A DNA stretch of 64,000 nucleotides from NCBI RefSeq assembly GCF_025673445.1, contig NZ_JAOVQN010000021.1, positions 17,312 to 81,311 of the forward strand, given 5' to 3'. Source of the DNA: Ruegeria_B marisflavi (GTDB lineage Bacteria > Pseudomonadota > Alphaproteobacteria > Rhodobacterales > Rhodobacteraceae). The notes below the pieces were generated by a model. It was given only the letters and a program-made list of their open reading frames with translations, did no database searches and was not told the DNA's origin. Made by a program: the position numbers and the translations under genes. Shown piece after piece: positions 56,069 to 64,000 of this stretch. Numbering within the stretch: position 1 is the stretch's first letter; every line of letters starts with the position of its first letter.

Positions 56069-59000
56069 TCCCAAGACGCCAACCGGACTCGGCATTGCCG
56101 GGGGGCTGACCCGGGCCTTCATAGGCTCGGCCCTGACACCGCTGATGATTCTGGCCGCCCTCGCCATGGGGTTGGTCGCACTAATTAGCCTGCCACGCGA
56201 GGAAGAACCGCAGATCTCGGTGCCGTTGGTCGACATTCACATTCAGGCCCCGGGGCTCAAGGCTGAGGACGCGGTTAAGCTGGTGACCGAACCGATGGAA
56301 ACCATCGTCAAGGGCATCAATGGGGTCGAACATGTTTATTCCCAGACCAGCGACGACTACGCGATGGTCACGGCCCGTTTCCTTGTTGGCACCCCCGCCG
56401 ACAATGCAATCCTGCGGGTGCATGACAAGGTTCGCGCCAATATCGACCGGATTCCTGTCGGCATACCCGAACCACTGATCGTCGGACGTGGGATCGACGA
56501 CGTGGCGATCGTCTCGCTGACGCTCAGCCCAAAGGACCCGGCAAGCGGGATTTCCGCCAACGACCTTACACGGATCGCACGGGAATTGCAGGTGCAGGTG
56601 GCCAAGATCGCCGATGTCGGATTGACCTATCTGGTCGGCGAAGCGCCCGAGGCGATCCGCATAGCGCCCGATCCAGAACGACTGGCGCTCTACGGTGTGA
56701 CCCTGCAACAACTGGCAGGCAAGGTGCAGGGCGCAAACCGGGCGCTGACAACTGGCTATATCCGCAACAACGGTGAACAAATCGCGCTGGTCGCTGGCGA
56801 AACCCTGCAAGCGCCCGCTGAGATCGCCAACCTTTTGCTGACCACCCGAGACAACCGGCCCGTCTATGTCCGCGATGTCGCGGATGTCAGCTTTGTGCCC
56901 GATACCTCGGACCGGATCGTCGCCAATGTGACCCGTGGACCAGATGGCACCATCGAACGGATCCCTGCGGTCACTCTGGCCATCGCCAAGCGGGCGGGCG
57001 CGAACGCCGTGATCGTAGCCGAGGAAATCCTGCACAAGGTCCATGCGCTCGAAGACAGCCTGATCCCCGATAGCGTCGAGGTTACGGTCACCCGCGACTA
57101 TGGCGAGACCGCAAATGAAAAGGCCAATGAGTTGCTGTTTCACCTCGGCCTTGCCACGGTGTCCATCGTGGTTCTGGTCCTGTTTTCCATTGGCTGGCGG
57201 GAAAGCATCGTCGTCGCCGTTGTCATCCCGGTCACCATTCTGTTGACGCTCTTCGCCGCCTGGATCATGGGATATACGCTGAACCGGGTGTCGCTTTTTG
57301 CTCTGATCTTCTCCATCGGCATTCTGGTCGATGACGCTATCGTTGTGATCGAGAACATCGCCCGCCACTGGGCAATGCCGGACGAGGCCAGCCGGTCACA
57401 AAAGGCGATCCGCGCCGTGGCCGAGGTGGGCAACCCCACCATCGTTGCCACGCTCACCGTGGTGGCAGCGCTATTGCCGATGCTTTTTGTCTCGGGGCTG
57501 ATGGGACCTTATATGAGCCCGATCCCGGCCAATGCCTCTGCCGCGATGATCTTTTCCTTCTTTGTCGCAGTGATCATCACCCCTTGGCTGATGGTCAAGA
57601 TCGCCGGTCGCGCTCCGGCCCATGGCCATGGCGGCGGACACGATGCCGAACACGGCGGGGCGCTGGGGCGGCTCTATCGCGCCGTGGCGCGTCCGCTGTT
57701 GAGGACCAAGGGCGGCAGTGGGCTGTTCCTGCTCCTGGCGGCGGGGCTCTCCTTTGGTTCGCTCGGCGCGCTCTACACCCGCGACGTGACGGTCAAGCTC
57801 TTGCCGTTCGACAACAAATCCGAGCTTTCGGTGGTCATCGACCTGCCCGAGGGATCCTCGGTCGAGGCAACGGATGCGGTGGCGCAGGCTGTGGCGGTCG
57901 CAGTTCTGGATCTGCCCGAAGTGATCTCGGCCCAGACCCACGCGGGCGATGCGGCCCCGTTCAATTTCAACGGCCTTGTGCGCCACTATTATCTGCGCGC
58001 GCGGCCGGAAATGGGCGACGTTCAGATCAACCTGACACCAAAGGGAGAGCGCGACCGCACCAGCCACGACATCGCCCTGGAGATCCGGCAACGGATCGCA
58101 GAGCTGGACGTGCCTTCGGGCACTAGCCTGAAGACGGTCGAACCGCCGCCGGGTCCGCCGGTCATCGCAACCCTTCTGGCCGAGGTCTATGGTCCCGATG
58201 GCGACAGCCGCCGTGCTGCGGCAACCAGAATCCGCGAGGCGTTCGAATCCGTGCCCTATATCGTGGATGTCGACGACAGTTTCGGCACCCAACCGCGCCG
58301 GCTGCGCGCCACTGTGTCGACTGACCAACTCGATTTCTTCGGAGTCGAGGAACAGGATGTTTTCACGACCCTGGCGATCCTGAATGCCGGTCAGACGGTG
58401 GGATACTCGCACCGCGGTGACGGCCGATATCCGATCCCGATCACCGTCGAACGCGACCAGGCTGATCGCGTCGTCGACGAGCGCTTCCTCTCCACCCCGG
58501 TGCCCGCCAATGTGCTTCCGGGTGCGCGCGGTGTTGTCGAACTAGGCAACGTGATCGAGATGCGTGAAGAACATGCCTCCTTCCCGGTCTTCCGTCACAA
58601 CGGCCGCGCAGCCGAAATGGTGATGGCCGAGCTTGCGGGCGAGTTCGAAGCACCGCTTTACGGCATGCTGGCGGTGGCCGACGCCTTGGAGCAGATGGAG
58701 TGGCCCGAAGGCGAGAAACCCGAGATCCGCCTGAACGGTCAGCCCGAGGATGAAAGCAAGATCACCCTTCTTTGGGACGGCGAATGGGAGGTGACCTGGA
58801 TCACCTTCCGCGACATGGGTGCGGCCTTTGCCGTGGCGCTTTTGGGCATCTACATCCTGGTGGTGGCGCAGTTCGGGTCGTTCCGCTTGCCGCTGGTGGT
58901 ACTGACCCCGGTACCGCTGACCTTTCTGGGCATCATCGCCGGGCACTGGCTGTTCAATGCGCCCTTCTCGGCGCCGTCGATGATCGGGTTCATCGCGCTT

Positions 59001-59273
59001 GCAGGCATCATCGTGCGAAACTCGATACTGCTGGTGGATTTCATCCGCCACGCCGACCCGGCGCTCGACAAGATCGAGACTCTGATCGAGGCGGGTGCAA
59101 TCCGGTTCAAGCCAATCCTGCTGACAGCAGTTGCCGCGATGATCGGCGCCGCGGTCATCCTGACCGACCCAATCTTTCAGGGTCTGGCGCTGTCGCTGCT
59201 CTTTGGCCTGCTCAGCTCGACCTTGCTGACGGTGCTGGTGATCCCGGCGATCTACCGCGTATTCAAGACCTGA
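56061..59273 (+). CDS. RND efflux pump permease
   Basis: A 1070-residue inner-membrane drug/metabolite exporter driven by protons. It has about 12 membrane helices and two large periplasmic loops, with the proton-relay aspartates in GILVDDAIVVIENI (about 415). A histidine-rich stretch, HGHGGGHDAEHGG (about 521-533), lies between helices 6 and 7. Substrate unknown. Confidence 0.93.
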   Translation: MSDPKTPTGLGIAGGLTRAFIGSALTPLMILAALAMGLVALISLPREEEPQISVPLVDIHIQAPGLKAEDAVKLVTEPMETIVKGINGVEHVYSQTSDDYAMVTARFLVGTPADNAILRVHDKVRANIDRIPVGIPEPLIVGRGIDDVAIVSLTLSPKDPASGISANDLTRIARELQVQVAKIADVGLTYLVGEAPEAIRIAPDPERLALYGVTLQQLAGKVQGANRALTTGYIRNNGEQIALVAGETLQAPAEIANLLLTTRDNRPVYVRDVADVSFVPDTSDRIVANVTRGPDGTIERIPAVTLAIAKRAGANAVIVAEEILHKVHALEDSLIPDSVEVTVTRDYGETANEKANELLFHLGLATVSIVVLVLFSIGWRESIVVAVVIPVTILLTLFAAWIMGYTLNRVSLFALIFSIGILVDDAIVVIENIARHWAMPDEASRSQKAIRAVAEVGNPTIVATLTVVAALLPMLFVSGLMGPYMSPIPANASAAMIFSFFVAVIITPWLMVKIAGRAPAHGHGGGHDAEHGGALGRLYRAVARPLLRTKGGSGLFLLLAAGLSFGSLGALYTRDVTVKLLPFDNKSELSVVIDLPEGSSVEATDAVAQAVAVAVLDLPEVISAQTHAGDAAPFNFNGLVRHYYLRARPEMGDVQINLTPKGERDRTSHDIALEIRQRIAELDVPSGTSLKTVEPPPGPPVIATLLAEVYGPDGDSRRAAATRIREAFESVPYIVDVDDSFGTQPRRLRATVSTDQLDFFGVEEQDVFTTLAILNAGQTVGYSHRGDGRYPIPITVERDQADRVVDERFLSTPVPANVLPGARGVVELGNVIEMREEHASFPVFRHNGRAAEMVMAELAGEFEAPLYGMLAVADALEQMEWPEGEKPEIRLNGQPEDESKITLLWDGEWEVTWITFRDMGAAFAVALLGIYILVVAQFGSFRLPLVVLTPVPLTFLGIIAGHWLFNAPFSAPSMIGFIALAGIIVRNSILLVDFIRHADPALDKIETLIEAGAIRFKPILLTAVAAMIGAAVILTDPIFQGLALSLLFGLLSSTLLTVLVIPAIYRVFKT

Positions 59274-59303
59274 GCACGCGGGCATAGACCAAAGTGCAAT
59301 TGC

Positions 59304-59343
59304 CCTCCTCCGCCCCGCATGGCCCAATGCGGCACGGAGGAGG
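59304..59343 (+). promoter_or_regulatory. Hairpin hiding the ribosome site of the SoxYZ-like gene
   Basis: CCTCCTCCG (59304-59312) pairs perfectly with CGGAGGAGG (59335-59343), which is the Shine-Dalgarno of the next gene. An inner stem CCGCAT (59315-59320) with ATGCGG (59327-59332) closes the loop. The ATG is at 59349. The message may be untranslated until the hairpin opens. Confidence 0.7.
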
Positions 59344-59348
59344 AGCCG

Positions 59349-60131
59349 ATGTTCACACGCAGCAGTGCACTTGCCGTCGCCATTGGCCTGATGGCCGGAT
59401 CGGCCGCAAGCGCACCACAGGTTCAATTGGACGACCCTTATTCATCGGGTATGTGGGACTATCATCAGGAAGCGCTTTTGGGTGACCCGGCACAGATCCG
59501 GTTCGATGACCGGGTTCGGGTCATTGCTCCAGACACGGCCGAGGACGCGTTCAACGTGCCGCTTCTGGTCGATGCTACCGCGCTGAGCGATGTGGAAGAG
59601 ATCGTAATTTCGGTCGACTATGGCCCCATCCCCAAGATCCTCAGCTTTTTCCCCGGCGATGCCGAACCAAAACTGGCGTTGCGGTTCAAGATCGATCAGG
59701 CGACCGCGATCCGGGCCTCGGTCCGCACCCGTACGGACGGCTGGCACGTCGGCGGCACGTTGATCGATGCGGCAGGCGGCGGGTGCACCGCACCGGCGCT
59801 GGCCTATGCCTCCGACGATTGGGAGGAGAAGCTGGGCGAGATGCATGGCAGGTTGTGGAGATCCTCGGGGCGCGCCAGGGTGATTGTCGATCACCCGATG
59901 GACACCGGGCTGGCCGATGGCATTCCAGTCTTCATCATCCGCGATCTCACGTTCAGCACCGACGATGGCCATGAAGTTGCCCGCATCGCGTTGAGCGAAC
60001 CGGTGAACGAGGATCCTGCCTTTACCCTCTATTTCGATCCCGAAACCATGCCGTCCCTGCTGCATGTGCGCGGCCGCGACAACAATGGCAACGAGATCGA
60101 AGGCATCCTGACCGACGAGGAAGTGAACTGA
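59349..60131 (+). CDS. SoxYZ-like carrier, quinoprotein dehydrogenase-associated
   Basis: A 260-residue periplasmic protein with a Sec signal (about 1-22), a SoxY-like domain holding the conserved cysteine at 146 (GGGCTAPAL), and a SoxZ-like C-terminal domain. This fused form is known beside PQQ dehydrogenases. Start at 59349 follows GGAGGAGGAGCCG. It abuts the hydrolase gene by one base (TGATG). Confidence 0.88.
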   Translation: MFTRSSALAVAIGLMAGSAASAPQVQLDDPYSSGMWDYHQEALLGDPAQIRFDDRVRVIAPDTAEDAFNVPLLVDATALSDVEEIVISVDYGPIPKILSFFPGDAEPKLALRFKIDQATAIRASVRTRTDGWHVGGTLIDAAGGGCTAPALAYASDDWEEKLGEMHGRLWRSSGRARVIVDHPMDTGLADGIPVFIIRDLTFSTDDGHEVARIALSEPVNEDPAFTLYFDPETMPSLLHVRGRDNNGNEIEGILTDEEVN

Positions 60132-61084
60132 TGACCACCCGCCGGGCGGCGCTTGGACTGTTGGCGGGCGGTGTGGCGCATGTCGCCCAGACCTCGCCGC
60201 TCTGGGCTGAGGCGCGACACAGCTACGACCTGCGCCCAGTTCCCATCCTCTCCGGGGTCTGGATGATCGAGGGCGCGACCGAGTATTTTTCCCGCGACAA
60301 TGGCGGCGCCATCGTCAATTGCGCCATCCTGCAAGGCAAGAGCGGGTTGATCCTGATCGACAGCGGTTCATCCCGCCGATACGGCGAAGCATTGAACCTG
60401 GCGCTTCGCAAACTGGACCTGCGCGGCGTGTCGACAGTGATCAACACCCATCACCATCCGGACCATTACTTTGGCAACCAGGTCTTTGCCGATAAACCGA
60501 TCCTGGCGCTTGGCGGCACCATTGCCGCCGCCCGCGCCGAGGGCGACGGGTTTTCGGACAACATGTATCGGCTGCTGGGCGACTGGATGCGCGGAACCGA
60601 ACCGGTGCCCCCGAGCATCGAGATTGGAACAGGCGACATCGTCGTGGACGGCCGTCGCCTGACCGCCCTGCCCCTTGGCGGCCATACCGCCAGCGATCTT
60701 GCCTTGATCGACGCCGAAACCGGCCTGCTGATCACGGGCGATCTGGTGTTTCTCGACCGCGCGCCCACAACACCACATGCGGATCTGGCACGCTGGCAAG
60801 AGGCTCTGACAACGCTTGCGGCGGTACAGGCACCGGCGGTCTTGCCCGGCCATGGTCCGCTCGACCGCGCCGGCATCGCGATCCGGCAGACCAGCGCCTA
60901 CCTGACCTGGCTGAATGACAGGCTGGTCGCGGCGGCTGGCATGGGCCTAGACATGATCGAAATCATGGAAACGCCCCTCCCCGACGAGTTCGCCTCCATG
61001 GGGGCGCAGCCGCAAGAATTTCACCGTTCGGTCAGCCATCTGTATCCCGAGATTGAACGATTGATCCTGCCACGCGCGAACTGA
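60131..61084 (+). CDS. Quinoprotein-relay metallo-hydrolase (MBL fold)
   Basis: A 317-residue exported metallo-beta-lactamase-fold protein. The N-terminus TTRRAALGLLAGG looks like a Tat signal. Zinc motif THHHPDH (about 106-112), then GGHTASD and the late LPGHGP. It fits the 'quinoprotein relay system zinc metallohydrolase' family. Its substrate is unknown, perhaps a thiol adduct on the SoxYZ-like carrier. Confidence 0.88.
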   Translation: MTTRRAALGLLAGGVAHVAQTSPLWAEARHSYDLRPVPILSGVWMIEGATEYFSRDNGGAIVNCAILQGKSGLILIDSGSSRRYGEALNLALRKLDLRGVSTVINTHHHPDHYFGNQVFADKPILALGGTIAAARAEGDGFSDNMYRLLGDWMRGTEPVPPSIEIGTGDIVVDGRRLTALPLGGHTASDLALIDAETGLLITGDLVFLDRAPTTPHADLARWQEALTTLAAVQAPAVLPGHGPLDRAGIAIRQTSAYLTWLNDRLVAAAGMGLDMIEIMETPLPDEFASMGAQPQEFHRSVSHLYPEIERLILPRAN

Positions 61085-61090
61085 GCGGCG

Positions 61091-61678
61091 TCAGTCCAGC
61101 CCGACAGGAACCGGCTCAACCGGCTCTAACCGCCAGCCGAGGTCCGCCCAACCGTCGGTTCCGTGCGGATACCAATGAACCTGCAAGTACCCCAGGGCCG
61201 CGATCCTCTGAGCCGCGTTCCAGCTCATCCAGCAATCGGCCACACAGAACACAACAACGGCATGGGCCTTCTTGCCGCCGGTCGCCCGCTCAAGTTCCCG
61301 TTGCAAGTAGCGTTCGATCATTGGTTCAAGCACCCCCCGCCCCACCTCGGGCAGCCAGACCGCCCCAGGCAGGCTCATGCGCGGCTCGGACACCAGCCAG
61401 GTGCCATCCAGTTCGTCGAAACGGGATTGGGAAGCTCCGAACACATCCAGCGCCAGCGCCCCACGGTCCAGCAGCGTCCTCGCCCAAAGGGCCGAAACAC
61501 GGCGCACAGGCAGTGGAATGTCATCCGGCACAGGCGCCCGGTGACGGGCGATCCTGTATCCGGACTCGGGATGGAACAGATCGGGCCGCCGTTCGCGAAT
61601 ACTGCCGTAACTCTCCGCCACGGCGGTTTCGGCCAGCCAGGCTAGCAAAAGACCGGTTGCCGCAGCGATCCTGCGCAT
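61091..61678 (-). CDS. PQQ-catabolism-associated Cys-Trp motif protein (rhodanese-like)
   Basis: A 195-residue secreted protein (signal about 1-21) with the hallmark FCVADCWMSWNAA in a rhodanese-like fold. It is convergent with the metallo-hydrolase gene, six bases apart. Family members occur with PQQ-dependent alcohol or methanol dehydrogenases; the role is unknown, possibly sulfur or cofactor handling. Confidence 0.87.
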   Translation of the reverse strand: MRRIAAATGLLLAWLAETAVAESYGSIRERRPDLFHPESGYRIARHRAPVPDDIPLPVRRVSALWARTLLDRGALALDVFGASQSRFDELDGTWLVSEPRMSLPGAVWLPEVGRGVLEPMIERYLQRELERATGGKKAHAVVVFCVADCWMSWNAAQRIAALGYLQVHWYPHGTDGWADLGWRLEPVEPVPVGLD

Positions 61679-61803
61679 TGCCAGTTCCTCCGGGGTTTCC
61701 GACCCAGATTGGCGTTCCGACGGGACGACCTGTCAAGATGCAAGGCGCCGGATTAGACCTTTGTCCAATGTCGCCGGTTCGCGGGTTTGCCTAGCTTTCA
61801 GGC

Positions 61804-63894
61804 ATGCGCGCGTTGCTTTTCTGGCTGATCACGATTTGCCTCTCGGTGGCGGCCAGAGCGGATCTGCTGTCCCCGGCGCAGATCGAACCTTTTGTCAAAC
61901 CTCCGCTGCTGCTGGGCGAAAAGTTTGACAGTTCCGAGGTCTATCGCCTGGTCGATGTCTATGGCGCCGAGGCGGGCTATGTTTTCGAAACCGAGCCATT
62001 GGCGCCCCTGCCCGGGTTCTCGGGTGCACCTATCAACCTGTTGGTGCAACTGGACCGCGCGGGGAACTTCATCGACGTCGACCTGATCGAACAGAATGAA
62101 CCGATTTTCGTTTCCGGCCTGGGTGTTGCGCCGTTCAAAGCCTTTCTCGAGCAGTACAAGGGATTGAACATCGCCAGCCCCATGGTCGTCGGAACACCCT
62201 ATGGCAACAGCGGGTCCGAAAGCTCTTCACTCGTCTACCTGGACGGCGTGACCAAGGCGACCGCTTCGGTCCGGATCGCGCACGAAAGCATCTTGGCGGC
62301 CACCCTTGCGGTTGCGCGGGACAAGATGCAGGGGCTGAAGATCGGGCAGCCATCGCGGCCCGATCCCGAACACCAGGAGGACCTCGACTGGGTGGCGCTG
62401 GTCAATCTGGGCATCGCTTCGCATCACGTGGTGACAAATGAACAGGTCCAAGCGGCCTTCTCAGAGACCCTCTGGGCAGATGACGATCCGCTGGCAAAGG
62501 CAGAACCGGATGCCCACTATATCGACCTCTGGATCATTGACATAGGTCCTCGATCCATCGCCGCCGCCGTGTTGTCTCCTCAGACGTTGCAAGAGCTCGG
62601 TGACTTTCTGACACTATCACCACATGACGAACCCCTCCTTTTGATCGAGACCGCGCGCCACGGTCTGGTGGATGAGGATTTTGTTCGCAACACCGCACCG
62701 GATCTGTTGACCGCCCAACAGGGCGGTCTACCCGTTGCCCTGCGGGATGCGGATCTTTTTGTCGAGCTGGCTCCAGAGTTGCCGCAGGGGGCCGCCATGA
62801 TCCTTCGGGCGGACCGCCGCCTGGGGTTTGATCCTGCTTCGGAATGGATCTTGTCGCTCAAGGTCCTGCGTGAGCATGGCAGCTTCCGCCCGGTCATCGG
62901 GTCCGCCGAATTCACGGCACAGCACAGCACGCCTGGACGCTTCTTTATCACACCGCAAAGCCCCGGTAACAAACCGGCGTGGCGCGCGGCCCTGGAACAC
63001 AGACTGCCTGATGTCCTGGTTCTGCTCCTGTTTCTGGCAGTCCTGTTACCCATCCTCCTGTTCCGGCAAAGCTGGCTCGCCGGGTTGCGTCTGTTCACAC
63101 CGATCCGACTGGGCGTCCTCGCCTTTGTGCTTGGCTTCATCGGCTGGTGGGGACAAGGGCAGCTGTCGATCGTAACCCCCCTTGCGACCTTGCACACGAT
63201 AACCACAGGCGGCAGCCTTACCTTTCTGGCATACGATCCATTTTCACTGGTGATCTGGTTGGCAGCCCTGTTAGGTTTCTTTCTCTGGGGACGTGGCTTG
63301 TTCTGCGGCTGGTTGTGTCCGTTCGGTGCATTCCAAGAGTTTGCACACCATCTGGGCCGCCGCCTTGGCCTGCGCCAGTGGAACCTGCCCGACCAATGGG
63401 ACAAACGGATGAAATGGCTGAAACATGCCATGCTGCTCGGGCTTGTCCTGGTTGCGGTTCTGGCCCCCGATCAGATCGACACCGCAGTAGAGATCGAACC
63501 GTTCAAGACCGCGATCACCTCTTATTTCCTGCGGGAGTGGACCTACACGGCTTATGCTGTATCGCTGGTGCTGATCGGGATGATCAGCTTCAAGAGCTTT
63601 TGCCGATACCTTTGCCCGCTGGGCGCTCTGATGGCTATCGCTGGGCTGTTGCGACTGCGCAACTGGATACCACGACGCCCGGAATGCGGCAGCCCCTGCC
63701 AGTTGTGCCGCGTCCGATGCCAGTATGGGGCAATCCGCCCCTCGGGAAAAATCGACTTTGACGAATGCTTCCAATGCCTCGATTGCGTCACCATCCATGA
63801 CACGACTAAACTCTGTGTTCCTCTTGTCCTCAAGGCGCGCGGAAACACCCGCATCAGGTCCGCCTTGGAGACAAGTCAGCCCCGCCAGGGATGA
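61804..63894 (+). CDS. NosR-like membrane polyferredoxin
   Basis: A 696-residue protein: Sec signal (about 1-20), periplasmic FMN-binding-like domain (about 70-180), about six membrane helices from residue 400 on, cytoplasmic cysteine motifs GWLCPFGAF and RYLCPLGAL, and C-terminal 4Fe-4S sites (CGSPCQLCRVRC, CFQCLDC). NosR supplies electrons for N2O reductase, but no nos genes are here. Next to quinoprotein-relay genes, it probably has a related redox job there. Confidence 0.87.
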   Translation: MRALLFWLITICLSVAARADLLSPAQIEPFVKPPLLLGEKFDSSEVYRLVDVYGAEAGYVFETEPLAPLPGFSGAPINLLVQLDRAGNFIDVDLIEQNEPIFVSGLGVAPFKAFLEQYKGLNIASPMVVGTPYGNSGSESSSLVYLDGVTKATASVRIAHESILAATLAVARDKMQGLKIGQPSRPDPEHQEDLDWVALVNLGIASHHVVTNEQVQAAFSETLWADDDPLAKAEPDAHYIDLWIIDIGPRSIAAAVLSPQTLQELGDFLTLSPHDEPLLLIETARHGLVDEDFVRNTAPDLLTAQQGGLPVALRDADLFVELAPELPQGAAMILRADRRLGFDPASEWILSLKVLREHGSFRPVIGSAEFTAQHSTPGRFFITPQSPGNKPAWRAALEHRLPDVLVLLLFLAVLLPILLFRQSWLAGLRLFTPIRLGVLAFVLGFIGWWGQGQLSIVTPLATLHTITTGGSLTFLAYDPFSLVIWLAALLGFFLWGRGLFCGWLCPFGAFQEFAHHLGRRLGLRQWNLPDQWDKRMKWLKHAMLLGLVLVAVLAPDQIDTAVEIEPFKTAITSYFLREWTYTAYAVSLVLIGMISFKSFCRYLCPLGALMAIAGLLRLRNWIPRRPECGSPCQLCRVRCQYGAIRPSGKIDFDECFQCLDCVTIHDTTKLCVPLVLKARGNTRIRSALETSQPRQG

Positions 63895-63921
63895 TCCGTG
63901 GCAGGGCTGCTTGCAAAGTGC

Positions 63922-63956
63922 ACGCGCTTTACGCCGCCGCTATTACGGCGCGTTTT
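63922..63956 (+). terminator. Possible terminator after the NosR-like gene
   Basis: ACGCGC (63922-63927) pairs with GCGCGT (63948-63953), with a second CGCCG/CGGCG stem possible inside, and TTTT follows. A partial reading frame from 63960 runs off the window end (MTLTRCARYGFEP), too short to judge. Confidence 0.4.
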
Positions 63957-64000
63957 GTCATGACGTTGACGAGGTGTGCGCGGTATGGTTTTGAGCCGTG

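Noticed and set aside
61804..63894. Nitrous-oxide reductase operon
   Set aside because: Only a NosR-like protein; no nosZDFYL in the window.
63960..64000. Start of a further gene (MTLTRCARYGFEP)
   Set aside because: Thirteen codons to the window end, no clear ribosome site; cannot be judged.

Overview
The window looks like a chromosomal segment of a marine alphaproteobacterium of the Rhodobacterales (Roseobacter group, Ruegeria-like). The evidence is high GC, dense ATGA-overlapped operons, two DctPQM TRAP transporters, sulfopyruvate decarboxylase, a reductive pyrimidine pathway, a membrane formate dehydrogenase with TupABC tungstate uptake, and short gene-end repeats that I recall from this group. 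I recognised no rRNA, tRNA, CRISPR array, transposase, phage gene or plasmid gene.

Layout: 0-4.4 kb holds tgt, an SPFH/NfeD pair and a class III adenylate cyclase with TPRs. 4.5-8.8 kb is a TRAP transporter followed by comDE, probably for C3-sulfonate use. 9.3-18.1 kb is an acetate uptake and activation block: acs, an adenylate kinase, a DUF4212/SSS symporter pair, a cNMP/CBS/nucleotidyltransferase protein, a membrane protein and a membrane-anchored DnaQ-type exonuclease. A flavin reductase follows. 19.1-36.2 kb is one large formate dehydrogenase locus: a four-gene operon with Mrp and a biotin-ligase-fold protein, a half-TupA/cytochrome c fusion, a polyferredoxin, DUF3305/DUF3306, a TorD-like chaperone, a small Tat peptide, the three FDH subunits, a WD40-cytochrome c protein, a 41-residue membrane peptide, an HTH plus periplasmic-binding-fold regulator, and divergent tupBCA. 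36.4-48.5 kb is reductive pyrimidine catabolism (PreT/PreA, dihydropyrimidinase, beta-ureidopropionase) with an NMT1/THI5-type ABC importer and a RutR-like TetR repressor with matching palindromes. 48.6-53.0 kb holds a cupin, 3-hydroxyanthranilate dioxygenase and a second TRAP transporter. 53.0-59.3 kb holds a secreted protein, a glycosyltransferase-like protein and an RND pump. 59.3-63.9 kb holds quinoprotein-relay accessory genes (SoxYZ-like carrier, metallo-hydrolase, Cys-x3-Cys-Trp protein) and a NosR-like polyferredoxin. Their PQQ dehydrogenase is probably just outside the window.

The most unusual content is in the formate dehydrogenase locus. It has a tungstate-binding-protein lobe fused to cytochrome c, a periplasmic WD40-cytochrome c, a regulator with a periplasmic-binding fold, and an operon containing a biotin-ligase-like protein that seems to lack its catalytic residues. 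Other points worth following up are a hairpin that hides the ribosome binding site of the SoxYZ-like gene, RutR-type operators, an EF-hand-like loop in the acetate symporter and a structured acs leader.
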